The position numbers and the translations under genes were made by a program. DNA of 64,000 bases from Marinococcus halophilus. GTDB lineage: Bacteria > Bacillota > Bacilli > Bacillales > Marinococcaceae. The stretch is from NCBI RefSeq assembly GCF_002265875.1, contig NZ_NPFA01000007.1:29499-93498 (forward strand), read 5' to 3'. The notes below the pieces were generated by a model, which saw only the letters and a list, made by a program, of their open reading frames with translations, had not been told where the DNA came from and ran no database searches. This document shows, piece by piece, positions 26,296 through 34,417 of the stretch (position 1 is the stretch's first letter; every line of letters begins with the position of its first letter).

Positions 26296-26820
26296 ATGAA
26301 GATGCTCACTACCACAATTTCCAGTCTCTTACTTGCATCTGTCGTTTCGGTCACATTAGAAACATCAGCCGAAGCCGCACATGTAGCCGTTGTTGGCGGC
26401 GCCAGTCTGAATCAACCATCGATGCAAGAAATAACAACTAACGGCGGACACGCCCTGCGTACCGAAAGCTATATTTCGGAGGATCAACGCCGGCCATGTG
26501 GCACCTCCGAATGCCGCACGATTTTTGAGCAATACCATGACCGTATGAATGAGATTTTTAACCGAACCGACCATGTTCTGACGTTTGATGCATTTGAACA
26601 GTCTCTTGTTTACCATTTGCCGAATGGCGATTATTATATCGTTTCCAATTACACGAATGAAGTAAATGGCAACAACCGCCACATCGAAGTCATTTTGCAC
26701 CAGAGTCTTGATTACGTCCAGGACATGTATATCGAAACAGACGCCGCTTCTTCATACGACTCTCCAATGGTCCTTGGAGACAACCGGTGGGCGAGAAATA
26801 CCGGCCAGTGGGAAGAATAA
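26296..26820 (+). CDS. Secreted protein of unknown function
   Basis: A 174-residue protein with a signal peptide (MKMLTTTISSLLLASVVSVT...) cleaved near SAEAAH, residue ~28. The mature part has one Cys pair (RPCGTSECRT) that could form a disulfide, YHLPNGDYYIVSNYTNEVNG, and a Trp-containing end. No family is recognised. AAGGGGGGAGAGAGCGT precedes the ATG. It is transcribed alone between an AT-rich promoter region (TTATACT near 26255) and a strong terminator. Confidence 0.65.
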   Translation: MKMLTTTISSLLLASVVSVTLETSAEAAHVAVVGGASLNQPSMQEITTNGGHALRTESYISEDQRRPCGTSECRTIFEQYHDRMNEIFNRTDHVLTFDAFEQSLVYHLPNGDYYIVSNYTNEVNGNNRHIEVILHQSLDYVQDMYIETDAASSYDSPMVLGDNRWARNTGQWEE

Positions 26821-26837
26821 TCACACCTCCCGAAGCA

Positions 26838-26871
26838 AGGCCGTCTCCATGTGAAAATGGAGACGGCTTTT
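26838..26871 (+). terminator. Intrinsic terminator
   Basis: GCCGTCTCCAT at 26840-26850 pairs perfectly with ATGGAGACGGC at 26857-26867, followed by TTTTG. Confidence 0.88.
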
Positions 26872-26996
26872 GTGTTTTATGTGTGCTTTGTTTATTTTTC
26901 AATTTTTTACATAGTCGATGCATTCCGTTGGAAAGCATAGAGGACAAATGCCTCTGAAATATTTCTGACTTTACCCTTATAACTAGGAGAATATGA

Positions 26997-27191
26997 ATGA
27001 TGAAAACGCTGGCTATTTTTATAGGACTCATTATTGTATCCATCATTGTAGGCTTAAGCTTTCGAATTCTTAGAAACATGATAACGAGCATGCCGTGGGA
27101 TCATAATTTTGATGTAGCTGTTATAGGCGGGGTATGCGGAGGCATCGTTGCCAGTATTCTTTTAACACAAAAACGTAGAAAAGCAGAGTAA
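26997..27191 (+). CDS. Small two-helix membrane protein, 64 aa
   Basis: ACTAGGAGAATATGA precedes the ATG. The first helix spans about 4-25, the second about 39-57 (VAVIGGVCGGIVASILL), and the tail is basic (TQKRRKAE). Layout matches the other tiny membrane proteins here, but no close relative is seen in the window. The function is unknown. Confidence 0.6.
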   Translation: MMKTLAIFIGLIIVSIIVGLSFRILRNMITSMPWDHNFDVAVIGGVCGGIVASILLTQKRRKAE

Positions 27192-27295
27192 AGGCACTCC
27201 TGGAAATAGTTGCTAAAAGATATGCCAATAAGATGCATTATTCACAGCAGCATGAAGGAAAACCATCTTTTAAGCCATTATCATAAAAAATAGAA

Positions 27296-27336
27296 AACAG
27301 GCATCCGTGGCTTTACGAAGTCAAAGGATGCCTGTT
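27296..27336. terminator. Bidirectional hairpin terminator
   Basis: AACAGGCATCC at 27296-27306 pairs with GGATGCCTGTT at 27326-27336. It lies between convergent genes and could serve the plus-strand membrane gene and the minus-strand GGDEF gene. Confidence 0.8.
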
Positions 27337-27383
27337 TCGTTAAAAAGAAACTGTTGCCGCAATGCTGTGGACAGGCCGGCTGT

Positions 27384-28208
27384 TTAAGTGAAAACCGAAG
27401 GGGAACGCTGCTGTTTGGCCTGATACATGGTGTCATCCGCCTGAGCCAGTACCGTTAAAAAATCAGTCTCCCGTGGGCAGAAATCGTAACGGCCGACACT
27501 GACCCGCACGGTAAAGGTATCAATGCTTACTGCACAGGTTTGGTCGATACGGTTATGCAATCGTTCTGCCCATTCCTCGTTCGACAGATCGTGTGAGGGA
27601 ACCGGCCCCAGGACAATAAACTCATCTCCGCTCAATCGGTAGGCGGTCTGCTCATTCTCAATTGTATGCTGCAGTGCGTCGGCCACACAGCGGAGTACAC
27701 GATCGCCGGTGAGATGACCATATGTATCGTTGATAATTTTGAATTGATCAACATCCAAAAAATACAGGGCATAGCGTGAGGTCGGAAGAAATGTGTGGTC
27801 CCGGAACACCTGCTGCAGTGCTACCCGATTTGGCAGGCGGGTCAGGTCGTCCGTGCGCACGTCATTGCGGGTTTTCTCCAGGTGGGCAATCGTTCGGTTC
27901 AAATCCCGGGTCATCCGGCCGATCATCCCGGAAGAACGAAAAGAAGCGCGCGCACTTAAATCACCGGCACGAACCGCGGTTAAGACGGACTGAAAGTGAG
28001 TGATACAACGGCGGACGAAGGCAAAAAAGAGACAAAAGTTTAACACGCCTAAAAGGACGCCCGCACTGATGGAGGCGATGGTAAATAAACGCTGAAGTTC
28101 GGCGGGAACTGGAATCACGAGCGGCATGATTAGAGAAAAAGCGACGCCTACCACGATGCCAAAACTTAAGTAGACCAGCGCCATCCCGTGAAGATAATTG
28201 TATCGCAT
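27384..28208 (-). CDS. Membrane diguanylate cyclase (GGDEF domain)
   Basis: A 274-residue protein with two N-terminal membrane segments (about 10-32 and 40-62), a HAMP-like linker (AGDLSARASFRSSGMIGRMT...) and a C-terminal GGDEF domain (TDDLTRLPNRVALQ; YFLDVDQFKIINDTYGHLTGD). The signature reads RLSGDEFIVLG, so the first Gly of GGDEF is Ser; this variant is known in active enzymes. No RxxD inhibitory site stands five residues upstream. It is predicted to make c-di-GMP at the membrane. ATG 28208 follows GGAAGGAACTAT. The HD-GYP gene upstream is only 37 bases away, so the pair is likely an operon. Confidence 0.85.
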   Translation of the reverse strand: MRYNYLHGMALVYLSFGIVVGVAFSLIMPLVIPVPAELQRLFTIASISAGVLLGVLNFCLFFAFVRRCITHFQSVLTAVRAGDLSARASFRSSGMIGRMTRDLNRTIAHLEKTRNDVRTDDLTRLPNRVALQQVFRDHTFLPTSRYALYFLDVDQFKIINDTYGHLTGDRVLRCVADALQHTIENEQTAYRLSGDEFIVLGPVPSHDLSNEEWAERLHNRIDQTCAVSIDTFTVRVSVGRYDFCPRETDFLTVLAQADDTMYQAKQQRSPSVFT

Positions 28209-28245
28209 ATAGTTCCTTCCTTTCTGCTCCTGTTCCTCCTGGATG

Positions 28246-28947
28246 TTAAGAGGAAGGATTTCCGGGGTCTGGTTCATGGGTGTGTAAAATATTAAGAAGG
28301 GCATGAATATAGACAGCGTCCAACTCCTCGGTATGCTTACGAAGATGATACAATGCCTGGTCCGGCGTCAGGGCTTTCCTGTAGGAACGGGGAAGCGTCA
28401 GGGCCGAATACACATCCACGACACTAAGCAGTCGAAGCGGGGCGGGTAATTCCCATGCCGGTAGTCCGAAGGGGTAGCCCGTCTGGTTACCACGTTCATG
28501 GTGATATAAAGCCATGTGAGCTATTGAATCCTCCAGTCCATGCGCCCGGAGCAAATGATATCCCCGCATGGGGTGCTCCTGAACAGTTTCCCATTCTTCC
28601 GGTGTCAAAGTGCCCGATTTTTGAAGAATGTATGAAGATATGTATGTTTTCCCCACGTCATGCAGCAGGAAACCAGCTGCAAGTTCTGCCATCTCCATCT
28701 GCAGATAATCCGCCAGCACGTTTCCGAGAAGAAACACATCCAATGAATGATGGTACGTTTCGGGTCCCATAGATTGTAACCTGGCTACCAAAGGATAGAT
28801 ACGGCCGTCCCGGCAAAGCGATAGAAACAACGACTCGTATTGATGAAAGGCCGACGCCGAATTATGTACAAAACCCGTTTTATCTGGCCAGTGTTTTTGC
28901 CACAGCTGATGTAAATACGTCTGGGAAAGAAGAAGATCCACGGTCAT
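28246..28947 (-). CDS. HD-GYP domain phosphodiesterase
   Basis: A 233-residue protein, almost all HD-GYP domain: HHSLDVFLLGNVLA, the metal pair in HDVGKTYIS (~112), EHPMRGYHLL, and HHERGNQTGYPFGLP (~170), a GYP motif with GNQTGYP in place of the usual DGTGYP. VVDVYSALT follows as expected. HD-GYP enzymes hydrolyse c-di-GMP to pGpG or GMP. There is no membrane or sensory domain beyond ~45 N-terminal residues. Starts at TTG 28956 and ATG 28947 are both possible; neither has a strong site. It probably counters the cyclase encoded directly downstream. Confidence 0.85.
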   Translation of the reverse strand: MTVDLLLSQTYLHQLWQKHWPDKTGFVHNSASAFHQYESLFLSLCRDGRIYPLVARLQSMGPETYHHSLDVFLLGNVLADYLQMEMAELAAGFLLHDVGKTYISSYILQKSGTLTPEEWETVQEHPMRGYHLLRAHGLEDSIAHMALYHHERGNQTGYPFGLPAWELPAPLRLLSVVDVYSALTLPRSYRKALTPDQALYHLRKHTEELDAVYIHALLNILHTHEPDPGNPSS

Positions 28948-29223
28948 GGGAGTCAATACAAAGCACCGCCTGCCTGTTAAAATGGTACTTTTGTTATAGC
29001 ACAAAGGAAAGAATAAATAAACCAAATTGCCTGTCAAATTGGTTTTCCCGTCTTTAATTCAATCCAGGCCAGATCGATAAGCATGAAAAATTCCCCGGAG
29101 CGATAGCGCTAGAACCTAGCTATCATGAATATATCTTCAAAATTATTTGTAATGAAGGAATAGAATTGGCTCAGCATGATCATTTAAGAGTAAAAATCAC
29201 AGCATGCTGAATGGAAAATGGAT

Positions 29224-29255
29224 AAAAAAAGAAACCATTGTGTGAAAATGGCTTC
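29224..29255 (-). terminator. Terminator of the LysR gene
   Basis: On the minus strand GAAGCCAT pairs with ATGGTTTC (one G-T pair), followed by a run of T residues, 30 bases after the LysR stop. Confidence 0.75.
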
Positions 29256-29287
29256 TCTCTTTTTTAATCTTATTAAAGTGAGTTTCA

Positions 29288-30163
29288 TCAAAACGAAGAA
29301 CGTAGGGATTCGTGCAAGATATCCTGGAAAGTCTGAAACGAGCGGTGCTGCTCGCTTGCCGGAGAATAGATAAAGGAAATATCCACCCGGGCGTGTTCCG
29401 GTGGCACGGGCGTGCATGCGATGTAATCATCCTGAAATGAATGCACGTATCGCTCGGACAGCAGGGCGATCCCCATTCCGGCCCGGACGTGTCCCAATAG
29501 TGATTCGAGGTTCGAGAAGGTGATCACCTGCTTCGGAATGACGCCTTCCTGATGAATCATTTGCAGCAGGCGTTCCCGGAACATGCAGCCGGGTTCCAGC
29601 ACAAGAACAGTCTGCTGGTGTACGTCCTGAAGACTCCCGAGCGGAAGCACCAGCGGGTTGGAAACGAGAGTAAGAGTTTCTGTGGAAAATATGTGCTGAT
29701 GGAGGGCAGGGTGGCGCACAGGGCCGGTGACAAAGGCCCCCTGGCATTCATGCTGCAGCACCTGCTGGATCAATTCCTCTGTAATGCCGTAGCGAAGCGA
29801 CACGTCAATGGACGGAAGAGCCTGATGGAGCGATGACATTAACGCCGGCAGGTGGGTTGCCGCCATGGAATTAATGGAACCGAGCACCAGTGGCTCATAA
29901 GGCAGTGACGAATCTGAAATTGTGTCCTGCAAATGCTCCCATGAGTTAAGCATGTCTTCCACGCAGGCAAGCACATAGGTTCCCTGCGGAGTGAGCGTGA
30001 GACCTCTGGAATGCCGGTGGAAAAGGGGGACGCCGAGCTCATGTTCCAGCCGCTGCAAATGCCCGGTTACGTTCGATTGCACATAGTTCCATTTGTTCGC
30101 CACCCTGGAGATGTTTTGCTCATGCGCTAGGGCTCGAAACAGCTGTAAGGTCTGAATGTTCAT
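29288..30163 (-). CDS. LysR-family transcriptional regulator
   Basis: A 291-residue LysR protein. Residues 1-60 hold the winged helix-turn-helix (LQLFRALAHEQNISRVANKW; VTGHLQRLEHELGVPLFHRH) and the rest is the two-lobed periplasmic-binding-like effector domain. TGGAGGTGAACT precedes ATG 30163. It diverges from two membrane protein genes, the second a YdcZ-type transporter, which are its likely targets. A palindrome at 30189-30215 lies between them. The effector is unknown. Confidence 0.88.
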   Translation of the reverse strand: MNIQTLQLFRALAHEQNISRVANKWNYVQSNVTGHLQRLEHELGVPLFHRHSRGLTLTPQGTYVLACVEDMLNSWEHLQDTISDSSLPYEPLVLGSINSMAATHLPALMSSLHQALPSIDVSLRYGITEELIQQVLQHECQGAFVTGPVRHPALHQHIFSTETLTLVSNPLVLPLGSLQDVHQQTVLVLEPGCMFRERLLQMIHQEGVIPKQVITFSNLESLLGHVRAGMGIALLSERYVHSFQDDYIACTPVPPEHARVDISFIYSPASEQHRSFQTFQDILHESLRSSF

Positions 30164-30188
30164 AGTTCACCTCCAGATATCTGTTTTT

Positions 30189-30215
30189 ATGATAGCTTCC
30201 ATATTATTTTATCAT
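30189..30215. promoter_or_regulatory. Candidate LysR operator
   Basis: ATGATA at 30189-30194 and TATCAT at 30210-30215 form an inverted repeat with a 15-base spacer in the divergent intergenic region. A second ATCAT/ATGAT pair overlaps it to 30225. Position and symmetry suit LysR binding; this is inference. Confidence 0.45.
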
Positions 30216-30278
30216 TATTCATGATCGTACGGGTGGTGTATCGTAGAAGCTACTATAAGTAAGAGGGAGCGAAAGAAT

Positions 30279-30617
30279 ATGCATCACGAGGAACGAACGT
30301 GCTGGATTCTTGCTGGATTCCTGGGAGTGGGGATCGGCATATGCTGGCCGTGGCTGTGGCAGGCCACGCAGAAATTTCCGGGTTGGACAGAAGTAGGGAT
30401 GGCAGTAGGTGGAGGACAAATCGTGGTACCTGTGTGTTCCTTTATCCTGGCAGCTTTGGCAATTGGCCGAAGGCCTCTGGCTGCATACTGGGCCGCAGGG
30501 ATTGCGATTTTAGGCACGATATATTTAACCGTGTTATGGGTTCTGCCGGGAGCGTTGAGCTGGACGGGGTATGTGTTGTATCAGAAACGTAGCGAGCTTA
30601 AGAGCGAGAAACGATAG
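30279..30617 (+). CDS. Membrane protein, 112 aa
   Basis: Three predicted membrane segments (about 8-26, 38-62 and 68-98) and a basic tail (QKRSELKSEKR). AAGAGGGAGCGAAAGAAT precedes the ATG. It is transcribed together with the YdcZ-type protein 51 bases downstream. It looks like a small transporter subunit, but I do not recognise the family. Confidence 0.6.
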   Translation: MHHEERTCWILAGFLGVGIGICWPWLWQATQKFPGWTEVGMAVGGGQIVVPVCSFILAALAIGRRPLAAYWAAGIAILGTIYLTVLWVLPGALSWTGYVLYQKRSELKSEKR

Positions 30618-30668
30618 AAAGAGGAACCATACGGGCAGTAGATTTTAGAAATATAAGGGGGAAGGTGC

Positions 30669-31097
30669 ATGGCCTGGCTGTTAATAATATTATGCTTTAC
30701 CGGAGGGGCGGCGCTCGCGTTCCAGGCCGGCGTGAACGGAGAAATCGGCAGCAAAATAGGCAGTGTGGAAACGGCCTTTATCGCTTATTTTGTCGGGACC
30801 GTTTGCTTATTCTTAAGCACGCTGGTGCAGGGAGGCCTCTCGTTTTCGTTTCCATCCTTCTCGTTCTGGAAATGGACGGTCGGGGCGCTGGGCGCTTTTT
30901 ATATTGTCTGTATCATTCTGGCGGTGCCGAGGATCGGGGCTTCTGCAGCGATTACCGCCGGCATTGCCGGACAGTTGCTGCTCGGAATGCTTCTGGACCA
31001 TTTTGGTGCATTTGGAACGCCGGAAATCCCAATGGATGCCTCACGGCTGGCCGCGCTCGGATTGATTGGGGTGGCACTGTATCTATTTTATCATTGA
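30669..31097 (+). CDS. YdcZ/DUF606-type DMT transporter
   Basis: A 142-residue protein with five hydrophobic segments matching the YdcZ (DUF606) half-size branch of the drug/metabolite transporter superfamily: GGAALAFQAGVNGEIGSKIG at the start, AFIAYFVGTVCLFL, WKWTVGALGAFYIVCIILAVPRIGA and ITAGIAGQLLLGMLLDHFG. Such proteins probably work as dimers in efflux or uptake of small solutes. The divergent LysR gene is the likely regulator. The start ATG follows AAGGGGGAAGGTGC. Confidence 0.8.
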   Translation: MAWLLIILCFTGGAALAFQAGVNGEIGSKIGSVETAFIAYFVGTVCLFLSTLVQGGLSFSFPSFSFWKWTVGALGAFYIVCIILAVPRIGASAAITAGIAGQLLLGMLLDHFGAFGTPEIPMDASRLAALGLIGVALYLFYH

Positions 31098-31506
31098 CGC
31101 AGAAAGCCTGTCCGTCGGGGCGGCCAGCTTTTCTGCATCATCTTTTAATAGAAATTCTTATTACATATCCTGATTGTTTACAAGCACACATATAAAGAAA
31201 AAAACCCCAAACGGTTGACTGTTTGGGGCTGCCATAATTTTATGCGTTAAACCGCATAAGGGGAGTATATATGCGGTAAATATATACTTAAAGGCAATTC
31301 CTTCCTTTTGCTAAAGTCAAAAATGATTTTGCAATGAAACAGGATCTTCCAAAGATATTTCATCCTAATGCATTCATGCAGAGGAAGGTAGGGAAAGTAT
31401 TTAACTATCTTGATGAGAAGGCAAAGGCTCCTGGGTCAGCTATAGAATCATCTACACGGCACTGCTTGTCCCCGGCCGCTCGACAATAAGCAGATTTCGC
31501 TTCTGC
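31098..31506. other. Intergenic region with hairpins
   Basis: About 400 bases. It holds the terminator at 31204-31229, an ATGCG/CGCAT inverted repeat at 31240-31255 followed by GTATATA/TATATAC symmetry near 31265-31290, and a TAAGCAGA/TCTGCTTA hairpin near 31480-31506 just past the uspA stop. No coding frame with a ribosome binding site was seen. Confidence 0.5.
31204..31229 (+). terminator. Terminator hairpin after the transporter gene
   Basis: CCCCAAAC pairs with GTTTGGGG around an 8-base loop. The T-tract is poor on the plus strand but the minus-strand side is T-rich. Confidence 0.65.
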
Positions 31507-31941
31507 TTACGTCGAAATGACTTTTACGTTACAATCGACCTTTTTTTGAACGCTTTTGGCTGTATTGCCAAGAAATGCCCTGTCGATTTTGGAAGCTCCT
31601 GATTCCCCGAGCACGACTAGATCTGTCTCGTATCTGGCGCAAATTTTTCCAATGTCCCGTTTCGGAAGGCCGGGCTCCATGATGGTTTCTACTTGAGGGA
31701 CTCCTTGTTCAACAGCCCATTCTTTGAGTCGTTGAAGCTGGGAAGAAGCCTGGGCCTGAAGCCGGCGGAAGCCGTTCGGGTCCATGCGCTCGAAGGGGGA
31801 GTACCCTTTGGTGTCCATCATAAAGGCGATCAGTAACGTAGCCTGGTGCTCCTGTGCTAATTGTACGGCATGAGCTAAAGGGTCGTGCGAAGTGGCTTCA
31901 AGAGTTTCGACACCGACTAATATACGCTGAAATTGTTCCAT
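31507..31941 (-). CDS. Universal stress protein (UspA family)
   Basis: A 144-residue single-domain Usp. It begins FQRILVGVETLEATSHDPLA, has LVVLGESG, and carries the ATP-binding pattern G-x2-G-x9-G-N-T in GESGASKIDRAFLGNT. It is likely an ATP-binding stress protein of the cytosol. GAAAGGAAGAAAAACT precedes ATG 31941. Its long leader on the minus strand holds copy 2 of the repeated attenuator-like element and an ATGAAAA/TTTTCAT palindrome at 32017-32032 that is one base off a cre consensus. Confidence 0.88.
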   Translation of the reverse strand: MEQFQRILVGVETLEATSHDPLAHAVQLAQEHQATLLIAFMMDTKGYSPFERMDPNGFRRLQAQASSQLQRLKEWAVEQGVPQVETIMEPGLPKRDIGKICARYETDLVVLGESGASKIDRAFLGNTAKSVQKKVDCNVKVIST

Positions 31942-32375
31942 AGTTTTTCTTCCTTTCTAATAAAAATGTTATATCCGCGATCACTCATAGATGGTAGCGG
32001 TTGAAGGGAATCAATAATGAAAATGTTTTCATAAAACCAAAAAAAGCCAGAAAAAGAGAAAGTTCTCTTTTTCTGGCTGATGGTCTAGCTTTGATATCTA
32101 TCCATTGCTGCCGCGTATGAGGAAATGATTAGCACTTCCAAAGAAGAATCATGGTCATTTCTAAAATAAATTACCCGGCAAAGGGAGTAATAAAACATGG
32201 GAATGGCACCTTTTTCGGCTTTTTTTATTTTTATAAAACCGCTCGAGTAATAAAAGTTCGTGAAAAAGTGCCGTGGCTATAGCTGCTTCTGGTTCTTGTA
32301 ACGAAAGAAGAGGTTTACCTGCTTCCGTAAATCAGGTAAAGGGGTACTATCAGTCACGAGAGGAGATAGTCCATC
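31942..32375. other. Leader of uspA plus intergenic sequence
   Basis: About 430 bases. 31942-32112 is the presumed uspA leader with the repeated element. From 32113 to 32375 I see an A/T-rich stretch (GGCTTTTTTTATTTTT near 32218) and the ribosome binding site of the 45-codon gene, but no other gene. Confidence 0.5.
32036..32112 (-). promoter_or_regulatory. Repeated leader element, copy 2
   Basis: On the minus strand: GGC at 32110-32112, AGCAATGG, an 18-base spacer, CCAT, CA, GCC, then a long hairpin with arms AGCCAGAAAAAGAGAA and CTCTTTTTCTGGCT ending in TTTTTTT, a proper intrinsic terminator. It ends about 95 bases before the uspA start. No minus-strand gene lies upstream within 1 kb, so it is not simply the terminator of a preceding gene. 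Confidence 0.75.
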
Positions 32376-32513
32376 ATGAATAAAGCACACTTACTCACAG
32401 AAAAATTGGCGCTGCAGGAAGACTATAACCAGGGTAAGGTGTCCTACGACGATTTTCAACAACGGCTGCGGAAGATCCAGGAGCTGTTGAAGCAGGAAAA
32501 TCCTAAAAAATGA
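32376..32513 (+). CDS. Small soluble helical protein, 45 aa
   Basis: AGAGGAGATAGTCCATC precedes ATG 32376. The 45-residue product starts MNKAHLLTEKLALQEDYNQG, continues with SYDDFQQRLRKIQELLKQ and ends NPKK. It is highly charged and probably one helical hairpin. No family is recognised. It is transcribed towards the SDR gene 170 bases downstream. Confidence 0.55.
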   Translation: MNKAHLLTEKLALQEDYNQGKVSYDDFQQRLRKIQELLKQENPKK

Positions 32514-32686
32514 TAGATAGGAACGAGGCTCAATAAAACATTTTCTGTACTCTTCCTTTAAATAATATTTTTCGATAGGGTTGGCGCATCTTCCAAGCGT
32601 TAGTCCGACAGCGTCTTAAGGCTTAGGATAATACGTGTAATGCTTAGCAGAGGGTGTATAAGAAAAACAAATAAGGAGTAAATAAA

Positions 32687-33472
32687 ATGTCCAACGAACG
32701 TCCATTTACCATGATAACGGGAGCTTCCTCGGGCTTGGGGCTGGAGCTTGCAAAATTATTCGCCCAGGATGGATACGACATTGCGGTTTCGGGCTCGAGT
32801 GAGCGCATTTTTGAAGCGGCGGAGGCTATTGAACGCTACGGTGTGGAAGCGTATCCTCTTCAGGCAGACGCCTCGACGTATGAGGGAGTGGAGGAATTTT
32901 GGGAGTTTGTGAAAAGTAAAAACAGAGAGCTGGATGCGGCTGTGTTAAACGTCGGTGTCAGCATTGGCGGTTCCTTTTTAGAAAACGATTTGCAGGAAGA
33001 GCTGCGGTTAATAGACATTAACATTTCGGGAACGGTGCATATGGCGAAGCGCGTCGTTCAGGATATGGTTCCGAATAAAAAGGGAGATATCCTTATCGTT
33101 TCGTCTCTGTCGGCGACATTGCCGACACCTTATGAAACAGTGTATGGTCCGTCGAAGGCATTTGGATTTATGTTTGCCGAATCCTTAAGAGAGGAGTTAA
33201 GAGACACAGGGATCAATGTAACAGCTATGCTCCCTGGTGCTACAAATACGGATTTTCACCACAATGCCGGCATGGATAATACCTACTTTGGCGATGAGAG
33301 AAACAAAAATGACAAAGAACTAGTAGCACAGCAGGGATATGACGCTTTAAAAAATAAACTGGATCACGTGGTTTGTGGCGATGAAGCCACGAAGAAGGCA
33401 GCAGAAGAAAATCGAATAACATCTGAAGAGGTCAAGGCAGCTGAACATGCGAAAAAGGCAAAACCTCAGTAA
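32687..33472 (+). CDS. Short-chain dehydrogenase/reductase
   Basis: A classical SDR of 261 residues: TGASSGLGLELA cofactor motif (~10), NVGVSIGG in place of NAG, catalytic Ser in SSLSATLP, YGPSK as the YxxxK pair and a C-terminal charged extension (EEVKAAEHAKKAKPQ). It oxidises or reduces a small alcohol or carbonyl with NAD(P); the substrate is unknown. AAGGAGTAAATAAA precedes the ATG. A strong terminator follows. Confidence 0.85.
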   Translation: MSNERPFTMITGASSGLGLELAKLFAQDGYDIAVSGSSERIFEAAEAIERYGVEAYPLQADASTYEGVEEFWEFVKSKNRELDAAVLNVGVSIGGSFLENDLQEELRLIDINISGTVHMAKRVVQDMVPNKKGDILIVSSLSATLPTPYETVYGPSKAFGFMFAESLREELRDTGINVTAMLPGATNTDFHHNAGMDNTYFGDERNKNDKELVAQQGYDALKNKLDHVVCGDEATKKAAEENRITSEEVKAAEHAKKAKPQ

Positions 33473-33911
33473 CGAGCAAAAACCGAATGATTATTTATAC
33501 CGAGCCTGGAAAAGACTCCGGGCTCGGGTTTTTTCTTCTTTTTGTTTCTCTTTTTGATAATTTTGAGTTGAGGACCGGGCGTAGTTCATAAAAACACTGG
33601 TACAGAAAAAGGTGCAATTTTGCCCTGCAGTAATGAAATGGAACATCCCCAAGGAAAACATATCAAATAAAGGGTGGCATCCGTATACGTCCCTAGTGTC
33701 AGGCCCGAGAATACGCCTTCTTTATTAACAGTCCATTGATAGTTTCTTTAATTATATTAAAAACTCCTACGGGCTCTCATTTACTTTTATCATTGCTTGA
33801 ACCTGGCGAATCTTTTAAATTTGTGTAAAAACAGTTAATATAAGTCTTAATTTATTCATTTATACAAGGAAGCGCACTGGATTACTGTGTTTATATAAAA
33901 GGAGTGGCCAC
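33473..33911. other. Intergenic region with a nested-stem element
   Basis: About 440 bases before msrA. After the terminator at 33500 the only structure is the nested palindrome at 33666-33726. The last 120 bases are AT-rich and probably hold the msrA promoter. No coding frame is supported. Confidence 0.5.
33500..33534 (+). terminator. Intrinsic terminator of the SDR gene
   Basis: CCGAGCCTGG pairs with CCGGGCTCGG (one G-T pair), followed by TTTTTTC. Confidence 0.88.
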
Positions 33912-34382
33912 ATGGAGACAATATATCTTGCCGGCGGCTGCCTATGGGGTGTGCAGGCGTTTATCAAAACGCTGCCTGGCGTGGAGTTTACAGAAGCGGG
34001 CAGGGCGAATGGAAGCACTCATACACGGGACGGTGGCTACGATGGCTACGCCGAATGCGTGAAAACGGAATTTGACCCAGCAGTCATCACCGTCACGGAA
34101 TTGATGGAATATTTATTTGAAATCATTGATCCGTACAGCTTGAATCAGCAGGGGGAAGATATTGGAGAGAAGTACAGAACCGGGGTGTACAGTGAAAAAC
34201 CGGAACACTTGGCAGAAGCGGAGGCGTTTCTTAAGGAGAGAACGGATTACGATTTTATAATGGTGGAAGTGCTGCCTCTGACAAATTACGTTAAAAGCGC
34301 CGAGGAGCATCAGGACAGACTGGATAAACACCCCGGCGATTATTGTCATATTTCAGAGAGGTTATTACGCAAATATAATTAG
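33912..34382 (+). CDS. msrA: Peptide methionine sulfoxide reductase A
   Basis: A 156-residue MsrA. The catalytic Cys is in GGCLWGVQ (residue ~9; GGCFW is the usual form). Other hallmarks are the GYDGYAECVKTEFDP region, EIIDPYSLNQQGEDIGEKYRTGVY and the C-terminal AEEHQDRLDKHPGDYC. It reduces methionine-S-sulfoxide in proteins using thioredoxin. The Cys in GDYC may act in resolution. AAAGGAGTGGCCAC precedes the ATG. No msrB is adjacent. Confidence 0.93.
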   Translation: METIYLAGGCLWGVQAFIKTLPGVEFTEAGRANGSTHTRDGGYDGYAECVKTEFDPAVITVTELMEYLFEIIDPYSLNQQGEDIGEKYRTGVYSEKPEHLAEAEAFLKERTDYDFIMVEVLPLTNYVKSAEEHQDRLDKHPGDYCHISERLLRKYN

Positions 34383-34417
34383 AATAGAATATTAAATGAC
34401 TATTGAACCTGCTTCTG

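Noticed and set aside
31235-31295. Short repeats around ATGCGG and TATATA as a CRISPR-like array
   Set aside because: Only two short imperfect inverted repeats with no regular spacing or spacers.
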